Origin: Pseudomonas petrae
Lineage (GTDB): Bacteria > Pseudomonadota > Gammaproteobacteria > Pseudomonadales > Pseudomonadaceae
Length of the DNA stretch: 64,000 nucleotides
Direction of reading: 5' to 3'
Assembly: GCF_021728295.1 (NCBI RefSeq)
Contig: NZ_JAKJXE010000001.1
Span: 1 to 64,000 of the forward strand
Part shown: positions 7,599-16,581 of the stretch, one piece after another
Numbering within the stretch: position 1 is the stretch's first letter
Layout: the number at the start of each line of letters is the position of its first letter
Notes under the pieces: model-generated
Databases searched by the model: none
What the model saw: only the letters and a program-made list of their open reading frames with translations
Told to the model about the DNA's origin: nothing
Position numbers and translations under genes: made by a program

Positions 7599-9113
7599 AT
7601 GCAAACCAAGCGCTCAGTCATACGCAACACTGCGTTGAGCTATGCAGGCCAGGCCTACACGCTGCTCGTGGGGATCCTGATCATGCCGTTCTATCTCGGC
7701 CACATGGGCGCCGAGGCATACGGGCTGATCGGGTTTTTCTCGGTGCTGCAGGCCTGGCTGCAATTGCTGGACGCAGGGTTGTCGCCGAGTCTGGTCAGGG
7801 CGGTGGCGCATCGCCAGGGTAGCGATGGACTGGATCGCTACACCGGTCGCCTGCTGCGTTCGTTCGAGATCATCTTCCTGCCGCTGGCGGGTTTCTGCTG
7901 CGTGGCGATGTACGCCGGCAGCGAATGGATTGCCGTGCACTGGCTCAATGCCCAGCAATTGTCGACTGAGACGCTGGTGCAGTGCATCGGGCTGATGGGC
8001 ATCGTCATCGCCCTGCGCTTGTTTTCGACGCTCTATAAAAGCGGGATTCAAGGCCTTGAACAGCATGCATGGCTGAATATCGCCAACGTAATCATCGCCA
8101 CGCTGCGCTACTTCGGCGGCCTGCTGCTGGTGAGCACGATCTCCAACGACCCGGTGCACTTCTTTGAATTCCAGGCGCTGGTGGGCTTGATCGAAGCGTT
8201 GATCTTCGCGGCGCGTGCCTATCAGCAGATGCCGACGCCGTCGCCGCTGACCGGTTTTAACTGGGATCTGGTCAAGCCGATCATCCCGTTCGCGGCGAGC
8301 ATGTCCGGCACAGCGGTGCTGTGGATCGTGCTGACCCAGATCGACAAGGTGCTGCTCTCCGAGCTGCTGCCGCTCGATGAATACGGTTATTTCTCGCTGG
8401 TTGCGCTGATCACCACCGGGATCATGATGCTGTCCAACCCGCTGGCGCAGACCTTGCTGCCGCGCCTGACCGTGTTGATGGCCGAAGGTCGCCGGGATGA
8501 CATGCATCAGTTGTATCTGGCGGCCAACCGGTTTGTGTGCACGTTCCTGTTCCCCCTCGCGGCACTGATCGCACTGCACGCCGACCAGATGGTGTTTGCC
8601 TGGTCGGGCGACCGACCTGCCGCCGAGTGGAGCCGGACGATTCTGCCGTGGTACTCGCTGGGCAGCGCCATCATGGCGGTCAGCGCATTCCAGTTTTACC
8701 TGCAATACGCGTATGGGCGCATGCACCTGCACGTCTGGTACAGCATTGTTTCGGCGCTGATCACGGTGCCGGTGATGTTTCTGGCGATTCGCGGTTATGG
8801 CGCTTACGGCGCGGCGATCGCCTGGTTCGTGTTGCGCGTCGTGTCCTTCGCCATCTGGCCGGTCATCGTGCACCAGCGCCTGGCCCCGGGCATTCACAGC
8901 CAATGGCTGCGCGACATCATCCGCATCAGCGTGATGACCGGCGTGGGCCTGGCGCTCACCGAGCCGTTGCTGCGCCTGATCGCCAATGAAAACCGCATCA
9001 GCGTCTTCCTGGGTCTGGCCGTCAGCGGCCTGCTCACGCTGCTGATTGTGGCCGCCAGCTACAAGCCGCTGGTGATGAAGATTTCCGTTCTGTTCAGCAA
9101 ACCCAGTGTTTAA
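7599..9113 (+). CDS. Wzx-type oligosaccharide flippase
   Basis: A 504-residue polytopic inner-membrane protein of the polysaccharide transporter branch of the MOP superfamily, with about 12-14 hydrophobic segments along the whole length. The N-terminus RNTALSYAGQAYTLLVGI and the segment PIIPFAASMSGTAVLWIV are typical. It is expected to flip the undecaprenyl-linked repeat unit to the periplasm. GGAAGGA lies seven bases before ATG 7599. It has the topology and charge of Wzx rather than the shorter, loop-rich Wzy pattern. Confidence 0.88.
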   Translation: MQTKRSVIRNTALSYAGQAYTLLVGILIMPFYLGHMGAEAYGLIGFFSVLQAWLQLLDAGLSPSLVRAVAHRQGSDGLDRYTGRLLRSFEIIFLPLAGFCCVAMYAGSEWIAVHWLNAQQLSTETLVQCIGLMGIVIALRLFSTLYKSGIQGLEQHAWLNIANVIIATLRYFGGLLLVSTISNDPVHFFEFQALVGLIEALIFAARAYQQMPTPSPLTGFNWDLVKPIIPFAASMSGTAVLWIVLTQIDKVLLSELLPLDEYGYFSLVALITTGIMMLSNPLAQTLLPRLTVLMAEGRRDDMHQLYLAANRFVCTFLFPLAALIALHADQMVFAWSGDRPAAEWSRTILPWYSLGSAIMAVSAFQFYLQYAYGRMHLHVWYSIVSALITVPVMFLAIRGYGAYGAAIAWFVLRVVSFAIWPVIVHQRLAPGIHSQWLRDIIRISVMTGVGLALTEPLLRLIANENRISVFLGLAVSGLLTLLIVAASYKPLVMKISVLFSKPSV

Positions 9114-9130
9114 CTTCGAGTACCCAAGCC

Positions 9131-10060
9131 ATGGATGCTAATAGCAATAAGACGAGCACCTCGCCGTCCGCCGCGCCCTTGGTCAGCATCGTCTGTCCAG
9201 CCTACAACCAGGAAGCCTACGTCGCGCAGACGCTGGAAGGTTTCCTGATGCAGCAAACCACGTTCGCCTTCGAAATCCTGGTGAACGACGATGCCTCCAC
9301 GGACGGCACCGCCCGCATCATTGCCGATTACGTCAAACGCTTCCCGACGCTGATCCGGCCCTTCTATCACGAGACGAATCAGTACTCGCAGAACAACTCG
9401 CCGGTGCCGCGTCTGTTCGGCGAAGCGCGGGGCCGCTACATCGCTTACTGCGAAGGCGATGATTACTGGACTGATCCGCGCAAGCTGCAGATCCAGGTAG
9501 ATTTTCTCGAGGACAACCCGGATTACGTGCTGACCTACCACGACGCGATCCCCTTCGACATCAGCGGCCAATACCCGATTCAGCTGCAAGGCAAGCTGCG
9601 CGGTGATGCCACGGCGCTGGAGCTGCAGAAGGCGCGACCGGTATCGACGCTGACCACGGTGTTCCGCAACGTGTTCGATTCGTTGCCACCCGAGCTGCGC
9701 GCCGCGCCGCTCAACGATCTGGTCTGGTGGTCGCTGCTCGGTGCCTACGGCAAGGGCAAATTCATGGGTGAGGTCAAGCCGGCCATGTACCGGTTGCACC
9801 CGGGCGGCGTGTTTTCGATGCGCTCCAACAAACGCAAGCTGCACATGGCGCTGCAGACCTCTGGCGCGCTGGCCAACTACTACAACCGGCTCGGTAATCA
9901 GGAACTGTATGAGCATTTCCTGATGGAGCTGGTCGAGTACTCGCTGTCGGCGATCACCCCGAAACGCAAGATGCAGACGCTGCTGGCGGTCGGGCAGAAC
10001 TTCAGCACCAACATCAGCAAGAGACTGATGACGACCCTCAGCAAAGGTCATGTTCAATAA
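9131..10060 (+). CDS. glycosyltransferase family 2
   Basis: A 309-residue GT-A fold transferase. Residues about 17-60 hold the nucleotide-binding start VSIVCPAYNQEAY and the NDDASTDGT motif. A DxD-like metal motif is in YCEGDDYWTDP (about 108-118). It begins with a Ser/Thr-rich linker and has no membrane segment, so it works at the cytoplasmic face on lipid-linked intermediates. The ribosome site is weak. Its last 11 bases overlap the next gene, so the two are translationally linked. Confidence 0.9.
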   Translation: MDANSNKTSTSPSAAPLVSIVCPAYNQEAYVAQTLEGFLMQQTTFAFEILVNDDASTDGTARIIADYVKRFPTLIRPFYHETNQYSQNNSPVPRLFGEARGRYIAYCEGDDYWTDPRKLQIQVDFLEDNPDYVLTYHDAIPFDISGQYPIQLQGKLRGDATALELQKARPVSTLTTVFRNVFDSLPPELRAAPLNDLVWWSLLGAYGKGKFMGEVKPAMYRLHPGGVFSMRSNKRKLHMALQTSGALANYYNRLGNQELYEHFLMELVEYSLSAITPKRKMQTLLAVGQNFSTNISKRLMTTLSKGHVQ

Positions 10061-10502
10061 CGTACTGGTGGTCTGCGTCGGCAATATCTGTCGCAGCCCC
10101 ATGGCCGAAGCCATGTTCCGACAACGCGTGCCGAACGCACGCATCCAGATCTCGTCGGCCGGTACCCACGCCATGCTCAGTTCCACCGTCGACCCGCTGG
10201 CTCAGGCCGTGCTGCACGTCAACGGCGTCCCCGCCCACAAACATCGAAGCCGTCAGATCGATCGGCAGATGCTCCATGAAGCAGAGCTGATTCTAGTCAT
10301 GGAGCATCGTCAGACCCAGAGCGTCCTCAAGCTGGCCCCCGAGGTACGCGGCAAGACGTTTCTGATTGGCAAATGGCAACAAGAGCTGGAAATCGCCGAT
10401 CCCTACCGGCGCCCGAAACTAGCCTTTGAACAGACCTACGAGCTGCTTTCGCGTTGTGTCGACGACTGGCTTCCTTATCTTCAGTCAGGAGATCCAAGAT
10501 AA
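10050..10502 (+). CDS. low-molecular-weight protein-tyrosine phosphatase (Wzb type)
   Basis: A 150-residue phosphatase with the CX5R(S) P-loop CVGNICRS: nucleophile Cys9 and Arg15. The general acid Asp is in ADPYRRP near residue 117. Such Wzb/Ptp enzymes dephosphorylate the tyrosine tail of the partner BY-kinase, and that kinase gene follows with no gap (TAA then ATG). It overlaps the upstream glycosyltransferase by 11 bp. Confidence 0.95.
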   Translation: MFNNVLVVCVGNICRSPMAEAMFRQRVPNARIQISSAGTHAMLSSTVDPLAQAVLHVNGVPAHKHRSRQIDRQMLHEAELILVMEHRQTQSVLKLAPEVRGKTFLIGKWQQELEIADPYRRPKLAFEQTYELLSRCVDDWLPYLQSGDPR

Positions 10503-12719
10503 ATGACCGCTATGAACCGTACTTCTCTGGACGAGGTCCAGGACTCCCGGATCGATTTGGCGACTATCTTGCGCACACTTTTCGATCACAAAGGATTGAT
10601 TGCGTCGATTGTCGGCATCTGCGTCCTGCTCGGCGCCACCTACGCCATTCTGGCCACGCCGATCTTCCAGGCCAACGCGATGATTCAGATCGAACCGCGC
10701 AAAGTCGGCATCGAGGGCCGCACCGAAGTCTCCAGCAAGCCGCTGTCGGTTTCCCAGGCGACCACCGAAATCGAGCTGATCAAATCCCGCGCGGTGCTGG
10801 GCAAGGTCGTTGATGACCTGAAGCTGTACATCGTGCAGAAGCCCAAATACCTCCCGGGTCTGGGCACCTACATGGCGCGTCGGTTCAAGCCGGAACGTGA
10901 AGGCGCGCTGGCCGATCCCATGTTAGGCCTGAACAGCTTTGCCTGGGGCGGCGAGAAAATCGACGTCTTCCAGCTGGAAGTGCCGGACGCACTGCTGGGT
11001 GAAAAGATGACCATGGTGGCGGGCAAGCCTGGCACCTTTACCCTCTATGACGAAGACCGCAACAAGCTGCTCAGCGGCCCGGTCGGTCAGACCGTGGAAG
11101 GCAGCGGCATCAAAATCCAGGTGGCTGCGCTCAATGCCCGTCCGGGCACCGAGTTCACTGTGGTGCGCCAACGCACCCTGACCGCCGCGCTGGATTACCA
11201 GGACCGTCTGAAAATCATGGAAGCGGGCAAGGACTCGGGGATCGTTTACCTGTCGATTCAGGATCCCGACCCGGCACTGGCCAAGCGCATCCTCAACGAA
11301 GTCAGCCGCCTGTATGTGCGTCAGAACGTCGAGCGCAGTTCGGCTGAGGCCGCCCAGCGTCTGGAGTTCCTCCGTTCGCAATTGCCTGCCGTGCGCAAGC
11401 AGCTGGAACAGTCGGAAATCGCGCTGAACAATTTCCAGATGGGCGCCAAGTCGGTTGACCTGAGCGTTGAAACCAAATCGGTTCTGGATCAGGTGGTCAA
11501 GCTGGAAGGCACCCTGTCGGACCTGAAAATGAAGCGCGTGGACGTCGAGCGTCTGTACACGCCGGAGCATCCGACCTACCGCGCCCTGATGACTCAGATC
11601 GGCCAGGTTGAATCCCAGAAAGCCGCGCTGCTGAAGAAGATCGAGGCCCTGCCGGCCACGCAACAAGAGCTGCTGCGTCTGAACCGTGACATGCAGGTCA
11701 CCTCGCAGACCTACACCCTGTTGCTGGACAAGAGCCAGGAGCAGGACATTCTGCGCGCCGGCAGCATCGGCAACGTACGCATCATCGACAACGCCGACGC
11801 CAACGTCGAAGAGCCGGTCAAGCCGATGCGCAAAATCATCGTGCTGGTCGCCGCCCTGATCGGTCTGCTGCTGGCCGTTGCCACCGTGTTTGTGCGCCAG
11901 GCGTTCTATCGCGGCGTGGACAACCCGGAAGTCATCGAGAACCTCGGCATGCCGGTGTACGCCTCGCTGCCGTATTCGCGACTGCAGGAACGCATGGAGA
12001 AGGCAGCCCAGAGCCGTTCGGCGAGCAAGGAGCCTCGCCTGCTGAGCGTCAGCGCCCCGACGGAACTGGCGATCGAAGCGTTGCGCAGCCTGCGCACCAG
12101 CCTGCACTTTGCCATGCTCGAAGCCCGCAACAACGTGCTGATGATTTCCAGCCCGACGCCGGGCGTGGGCAAATCGTTCGTCTCCAGCAACCTGGCGGTG
12201 ATCATTGCGCAGACCGGCAAACGCGTGTTGCTGATCGACGCCGACATGCGCAAAGGCTATCTGCACAAGATGTTCAACCTGACGCCCAAGCACGGTTTGT
12301 CCGACACCCTCGCTGCGCGTCTGGGCAGCAAGGAAGTGATCAACCACACCGAAGTGCGCAACCTGGACTTCATCTCCTGCGGTTACGCGGCGCCGAACCC
12401 GTCCGAGCTGTTGATGCACGACAACTTCAACAAAATGATCAGCGAGCTGTCGCCGCTGTATGACCTGGTGATCATCGACACCCCGCCGATCCTGGCCGTG
12501 ACCGATGCCACGCTGGTCGGCCGCCAGTCCGGCACCTGCCTGCTGGTGACCCGCTTCGGCCTGAGCACCGCCAAGGAAATCGAAGCGTGCAAACGCCGCC
12601 TGATGCACAACGGCATTCTGATCAAGGGCGCGATCTTCAACGGTGTCCTGCGCAAGGCGTCGACCGCCGATTACGATTGCGCCGCGTACGGTTACGACTA
12701 CACCACGGTCCGCAAGTAA
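10503..12719 (+). CDS. Wzc-like polysaccharide co-polymerase and tyrosine autokinase
   Basis: A 738-residue inner-membrane protein combining a Wzz chain-length domain and a BY-kinase. The first membrane segment is near residues 30-55. A long periplasmic coiled-coil region spans about 270-400. The second membrane segment follows the proline motif EEPVKPMRK (about 440-465). The cytoplasmic kinase has Walker A PTPGVGKS (about 550), Walker A' LLIDADMRKG (about 577-585) and Walker B LVIIDTPP (about 656). The tail carries a tyrosine cluster (DYDCAAYGYDY, 724-734) for autophosphorylation. AGGAGA sits 10 bases before ATG 10503. It should control export and chain length with the Wzb phosphatase and the Wza channel. 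Confidence 0.95.
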   Translation: MTAMNRTSLDEVQDSRIDLATILRTLFDHKGLIASIVGICVLLGATYAILATPIFQANAMIQIEPRKVGIEGRTEVSSKPLSVSQATTEIELIKSRAVLGKVVDDLKLYIVQKPKYLPGLGTYMARRFKPEREGALADPMLGLNSFAWGGEKIDVFQLEVPDALLGEKMTMVAGKPGTFTLYDEDRNKLLSGPVGQTVEGSGIKIQVAALNARPGTEFTVVRQRTLTAALDYQDRLKIMEAGKDSGIVYLSIQDPDPALAKRILNEVSRLYVRQNVERSSAEAAQRLEFLRSQLPAVRKQLEQSEIALNNFQMGAKSVDLSVETKSVLDQVVKLEGTLSDLKMKRVDVERLYTPEHPTYRALMTQIGQVESQKAALLKKIEALPATQQELLRLNRDMQVTSQTYTLLLDKSQEQDILRAGSIGNVRIIDNADANVEEPVKPMRKIIVLVAALIGLLLAVATVFVRQAFYRGVDNPEVIENLGMPVYASLPYSRLQERMEKAAQSRSASKEPRLLSVSAPTELAIEALRSLRTSLHFAMLEARNNVLMISSPTPGVGKSFVSSNLAVIIAQTGKRVLLIDADMRKGYLHKMFNLTPKHGLSDTLAARLGSKEVINHTEVRNLDFISCGYAAPNPSELLMHDNFNKMISELSPLYDLVIIDTPPILAVTDATLVGRQSGTCLLVTRFGLSTAKEIEACKRRLMHNGILIKGAIFNGVLRKASTADYDCAAYGYDYTTVRK

Positions 12720-12746
12720 ATCGACACGCACGCCAAGGAGACGCAC

Positions 12747-13547
12747 ATGGCCAGGACCCTTGCAGTGATGCAGCCCTATCTGTTCCCGTACCTGGGTTAC
12801 TTTCAGCTCATCGCCGCCGCAGACGTCTTCGTCCTGGGAGACGATCTGCACTATGTGCGGTCCGGCTGGGTCAATCGCAACCGCATCCTGCACAACGACG
12901 AAGCGAAGCTGATCACCTTCCCGTTGAAGAAAGACCGCTTCCAGTTGCAGATCAATCAGCGCCAACTGTGTGATCACTTCAGCGATGAAGCGCTGCGGCT
13001 GATCGATCTGCTCGCCGAGAGTTACCGAGAGGCGCCCTACTTCACGCAGGTCATGCCGCTGGTGGAGCGGTTGATCCGTTTCCCGCAACAGAACATCGCG
13101 CTGTATGCCGAACACGCCATCCGTGAAATATGTGCTTATCTACACATCGTGACGCCGATCCTGCGCAGCTCGGACCTAATACTGGGTAGCGCTGCGGACA
13201 AGCAGGAGCGCATCATTCGCATTGCTCACACGTTTGAAGCCACTACGTTCATCACCCCGGAAGGCGGCTCGGTGCTCTACGACCGTGACCACTTCGCCCG
13301 CAACGGTTTGCTGGTGCGGTTCTTCCGGATGAACCCGGTGGTGTATCGTCAGTTCCGGCAACCTTTCGTCGCCAACCTGTCGATCATCGATGTGCTGATG
13401 TTCAACTGCGTTGAGCAGGTGCAGCAGATGTTGACCGAATACGGGCTGGACAAGAATCCACCCTGCGCCGGGCCAGGCATGATGCACGGGCTGGCGCAAA
13501 AACCTGACGTTGTCCTGACCGGGTCGCACCGGATCGCAGTGGAGTGA
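12747..13547 (+). CDS. WbqC family protein
   Basis: A 266-residue cytosolic protein beginning MARTLAVMQPYLFPYLGYFQL, the hallmark N-terminus of the WbqC family found in O-antigen and capsule clusters. The biochemical role of the family is not settled to my knowledge; it commonly accompanies sugar aminotransferases, as here, which suggests a part in amino-sugar modification. AAGGAGA precedes the start. The gene ends five bases before rfaH. Confidence 0.88.
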   Translation: MARTLAVMQPYLFPYLGYFQLIAAADVFVLGDDLHYVRSGWVNRNRILHNDEAKLITFPLKKDRFQLQINQRQLCDHFSDEALRLIDLLAESYREAPYFTQVMPLVERLIRFPQQNIALYAEHAIREICAYLHIVTPILRSSDLILGSAADKQERIIRIAHTFEATTFITPEGGSVLYDRDHFARNGLLVRFFRMNPVVYRQFRQPFVANLSIIDVLMFNCVEQVQQMLTEYGLDKNPPCAGPGMMHGLAQKPDVVLTGSHRIAVE

Positions 13548-13552
13548 AGTGT

Positions 13553-14077
13553 ATGTCTGAAGTCGTCAATAGCTCCTGTGGCTCCGCGCGCTGGTACCTG
13601 ATCCAGACCAAACCCCGCCAGGAAGCACGTGCGGCAGAGCACCTGCAACGTCAGCAGTTCGAGTGCTACCGCCCGGTCAAGCACGGCGAGAAAAAACGTG
13701 GCTCACGGGCGCCGGCCGAAGAGGAGCTGTTCCCCGGTTACCTGTTCATCCACATGGACCAGGCCAGCGACAACTGGTACCCGATCCGCTCGACCCGGGG
13801 CGTGGCGCGCATCGTCACCTTCGGCGGCATGCCGGTTCCGGTGCAGGATGAGTTGATCGAGCAGATCCGTCAGCGTCTGCTGGCGCCGCCGGCCAAGGTC
13901 ACCTTTCAAGAAGGTGAAACGGTGCGGATCACGGCCGAGGGCTTCAACGACGTCGAAGCGATCTTCCTCGCCGCCGACGGTGATGAACGCGCGGTGATTC
14001 TGCTCAACTTGCTGCAACGCGAGCAGAAGGTCAGCCTGCCGGTCAGCAGCCTGTCGCGGATGCAAGCGCCGGCCTGA
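13553..14077 (+). CDS. rfaH: RfaH transcription antitermination factor, encoded inside its target operon
   Basis: A 174-residue NusG paralogue. The NGN domain (about 12-112) starts ARWYLIQTKPRQEARAAEHL and includes LFPGYLF and STRGVARIVTFG. Aligned by eye to E. coli RfaH, the residues at positions 10, 16, 20, 23, 24 and 73 (K, R, H, R, Q, R) are all kept here as Lys20, Arg26, His30, Arg33, Gln34 and Arg82; several of these are known ops readers. The C-terminal KOW part (GETVRITAEGF, then DGDERAVILLNLL) is RfaH-like, not NusG-like. ATG 13553 follows GGAG by eight bases. With the two ops copies in the leader it should suppress Rho-dependent and intrinsic stops along this long operon. Confidence 0.93.
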   Translation: MSEVVNSSCGSARWYLIQTKPRQEARAAEHLQRQQFECYRPVKHGEKKRGSRAPAEEELFPGYLFIHMDQASDNWYPIRSTRGVARIVTFGGMPVPVQDELIEQIRQRLLAPPAKVTFQEGETVRITAEGFNDVEAIFLAADGDERAVILLNLLQREQKVSLPVSSLSRMQAPA

Positions 14078-14196
14078 TCCCCAGGCCTGAACAAAGCCCC
14101 ACCGTCTTTTAGCGTCGTCCATCCCGATCCACACATCCTGATTCCCACGGGGCTGATGCTTTCAGCCTCTTGACCCCCCTTCGCCCGGAAGTTGCC
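14078..14196 (+). other. gap after rfaH
   Basis: These 119 bp contain short inverted repeats around GCCCCACCG and CCCACGGGGC (about 14096-14155) but no T-tract terminator and no ops copy. Transcription probably reads through. Confidence 0.35.
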
Positions 14197-15198
14197 ATGA
14201 CCCAGAAAACCACGCTGGTGACGCTCACCTATGGTGATCGTTTCAACTACCTGCACACGCTGGTCAGCCGCTCGCTGGAAAGCCCGCTGATTGATCGCGT
14301 GATCATCGTCAGCAACGCATCCACCGCGCCGCTGGAAACACTGCGCCGGACCTGGCCGAATCAGGTCAGTGTGATCTACATGCACGAGAACACCGGTTCC
14401 GCGCGGGGTTATTCGGTGGGGATCCAGGCCGCGCTGGACGCCGGTGCCGAGCACATCTGGCTGATGGACGACGACAACGCGCCGACCATCAACGCCATCG
14501 CCACGCTGCATCAGGTGCTCGAAGAACGTAAACGCGTCGACGGCGAAGACAAGGCCGCCGTGCTGGGCTTTCGTCCGACCCACCAGGCAGACATCGCCGC
14601 CGGCGTGCCGAACCGCTTCGCCATTCAGCGCCGCTCGAGCTTCTTCGGTTTTCACATCGCGCAGCTGCCGTACAAGATCTGGCGCCGACTGCCGTGGGGC
14701 GCGCCGCAAAGCCCGCACAGCAAACTGCCGATGGTGCAATTGCCGTTCGCCACGTACGGCGGCCTGCTCGCCCACCGCAATCTGTATCGCCGCATCGGCC
14801 TGCCGCTGGACGCGTTGATGCTTTACGCGGACGACAGCGAATACACCTGGCGCATCACGGCCGGTGGCGGCCGGATCTTTCTGGTGCCGGACGCCTTGCT
14901 CGACGATCTGGAAAGCTCGTGGAACATCAAGGCGCGCACCAACAACATCTACGAGAGCTTCCTGCTGGGCGGCTCGGACTTGCGCGCCTACTACGGCGCG
15001 CGCAATCAAGCCTGGTTCGACAAAAACATCTGGGCCAATTCGTCGCTGCTGTACGGCCTCAACCGCTGGGTGTTCTTCCGCCTGCTGCGGCTGATCGCCA
15101 AGCGGCGCGGTGCCGAAGAGCGCCTTGGCCTGATCGAACAAGCCATCCGTGACGGTGAGTCCGGGGTACTGGGTCTGAATCAGTCGTATCCACTATGA
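14197..15198 (+). CDS. glycosyltransferase family 2 (rhamnosyltransferase-like)
   Basis: A 333-residue GT-A enzyme. The N-terminus TTLVTLTYGDRFNYL and the metal motif HIWLMDDDNAP (about 88-98) define family GT2, close in style to galactofuranosyl- and rhamnosyltransferases. No membrane segment is seen. ATG 14197 has GGAAG six bases upstream. Its stop overlaps the next start (ATGA). Confidence 0.88.
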   Translation: MTQKTTLVTLTYGDRFNYLHTLVSRSLESPLIDRVIIVSNASTAPLETLRRTWPNQVSVIYMHENTGSARGYSVGIQAALDAGAEHIWLMDDDNAPTINAIATLHQVLEERKRVDGEDKAAVLGFRPTHQADIAAGVPNRFAIQRRSSFFGFHIAQLPYKIWRRLPWGAPQSPHSKLPMVQLPFATYGGLLAHRNLYRRIGLPLDALMLYADDSEYTWRITAGGGRIFLVPDALLDDLESSWNIKARTNNIYESFLLGGSDLRAYYGARNQAWFDKNIWANSSLLYGLNRWVFFRLLRLIAKRRGAEERLGLIEQAIRDGESGVLGLNQSYPL

Positions 15199-16448
15199 AA
15201 ATACTGTTCATCAGCAGCCTGTATGCCCCTCACATTGGAGGCGGCGCGGAAATCATTCTTCAGCGTACCGTCGAAGGCCTGCAGCAGCGCGGCTGTGAAG
15301 TCAGCGTGCTGGTGACCGGTCCCACCGCGGGTTTGAGCGTTGAAGCGGTGAACGGCGTCAAGGTCTACCGCGCCGGCCTGCGTAACTTCTACTGGCATTT
15401 CGGTGCGCAACGGCCTGGGCGGCTGGCGCGCCTGGGCTGGCATCTGCGCGACCGCTACAACGGCGCGATGCGCAGATACGTGAAACAGGTCATCGGCAAC
15501 GAGCAACCGCAACTGGTGGTCTGCCACAACCTGGCCGGCTGGTCGGTTTCCGTCTGGGACGAGATCACCGCTGCAAAGCTGCCGATCGTGCAGGTGCTGC
15601 ATGACATGTACCTGATGTGCCCGAGCAGCAACATGTTCAAACGCGGCCAGTGCTGCCAGCAGCAATGCGGCAGTTGCCAGACCTTCCGCAAGGGCCACGA
15701 CGCGCGCTCGGCGCAGGTCGCGGCGGTGGTCGGGGTCAGCCGCTTCATTCTTGAAAAGCTGCAGCTGCGCGGTTATTTCAGCGCCGCCAGCCCGTACGTC
15801 GTGCACAACGCCAGCCCGTTCACGCCGCCGACCGCCTCGCCCCATCAGCGGCGGCAAGCGGATCTCGTGGCGAAAAAAGCACCGTTGCGCTTCGGCTACA
15901 TGGGCACGCTGTCCCATCAGAAAGGCGTGGCCTGGCTGATCGAGCAATTTCAGCGACTGCCCTTCGACGCCACCCTGCAGATCGCAGGGCGTGGCCAGAG
16001 TGATGACGAAGCCACGTTCAAGGCGCTGGCGAATTCGTCGAAGATCAGCTTCGTCGGTTATCAGAAGCCTGAAGCGTTCTACCGCCAGATCGACGTCGCC
16101 GTGGTGCCTTCGCTGTGGAACGAGCCGTTCGGCATGGTCGCCGTCGAGGCCTGCGCCCACTCGGTGCCGGTGATTGCCAGCCGCATGGGCGGTTTGCCGG
16201 AGATCATTCAGGACCCGCTCAACGGTTTGCTGTGCGACCCGCAGGATCCCGACTCACTGGGCCAGGCGATGTTGCGCTTGCACCAGAACCCGGAATTACT
16301 GGCGCGTCTGAGCGGTCAGGCGCGGGTCAGCGTGGCGTCGTTACTGAACCTGGAGTTGATGCTCGACAGTTACGAAAGCATTTTTGCCCAGACGCTCCTG
16401 GACGACATCGCCCAGCGCAACCGGCACACACTGCCGCACCCGGTTTGA
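15195..16448 (+). CDS. glycosyltransferase family 4 with a cysteine-rich insert
   Basis: A 417-residue GT-B enzyme. The acceptor-domain start KILFISSLYAPHIGGGAE and the donor-domain E-x7-E signature in EPFGMVAVEACAHSVPVIAS are clear. Around residues 140-165 there is a dense cysteine group (CPSSNMFKRGQCCQQQCG followed by SCQTF) in a loop of the acceptor domain, which may bind a metal or form disulfides. Start overlaps the preceding stop as ATGA, indicating translational coupling. Confidence 0.9.
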   Translation: MKILFISSLYAPHIGGGAEIILQRTVEGLQQRGCEVSVLVTGPTAGLSVEAVNGVKVYRAGLRNFYWHFGAQRPGRLARLGWHLRDRYNGAMRRYVKQVIGNEQPQLVVCHNLAGWSVSVWDEITAAKLPIVQVLHDMYLMCPSSNMFKRGQCCQQQCGSCQTFRKGHDARSAQVAAVVGVSRFILEKLQLRGYFSAASPYVVHNASPFTPPTASPHQRRQADLVAKKAPLRFGYMGTLSHQKGVAWLIEQFQRLPFDATLQIAGRGQSDDEATFKALANSSKISFVGYQKPEAFYRQIDVAVVPSLWNEPFGMVAVEACAHSVPVIASRMGGLPEIIQDPLNGLLCDPQDPDSLGQAMLRLHQNPELLARLSGQARVSVASLLNLELMLDSYESIFAQTLLDDIAQRNRHTLPHPV

Positions 16449-16581
16449 GCCCCGCCCGGTTTGAATCGCACTCGTTTTGAACACACCGGCATTGCACCTT
16501 CGTCATGCCGACATTATCGCCGACGGCCCGAGACCTACCTGAGCAAGCGCTCCGGACCGTGCCTCTTCATTGAGACAAGCC

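Noticed and set aside
13553..14077. Plain NusG
   Set aside because: The C-terminal domain follows the RfaH pattern (DGDERAVILLNLL) and the ops-reading residues are kept; NusG would carry the canonical KOW sequence and lie next to secE.
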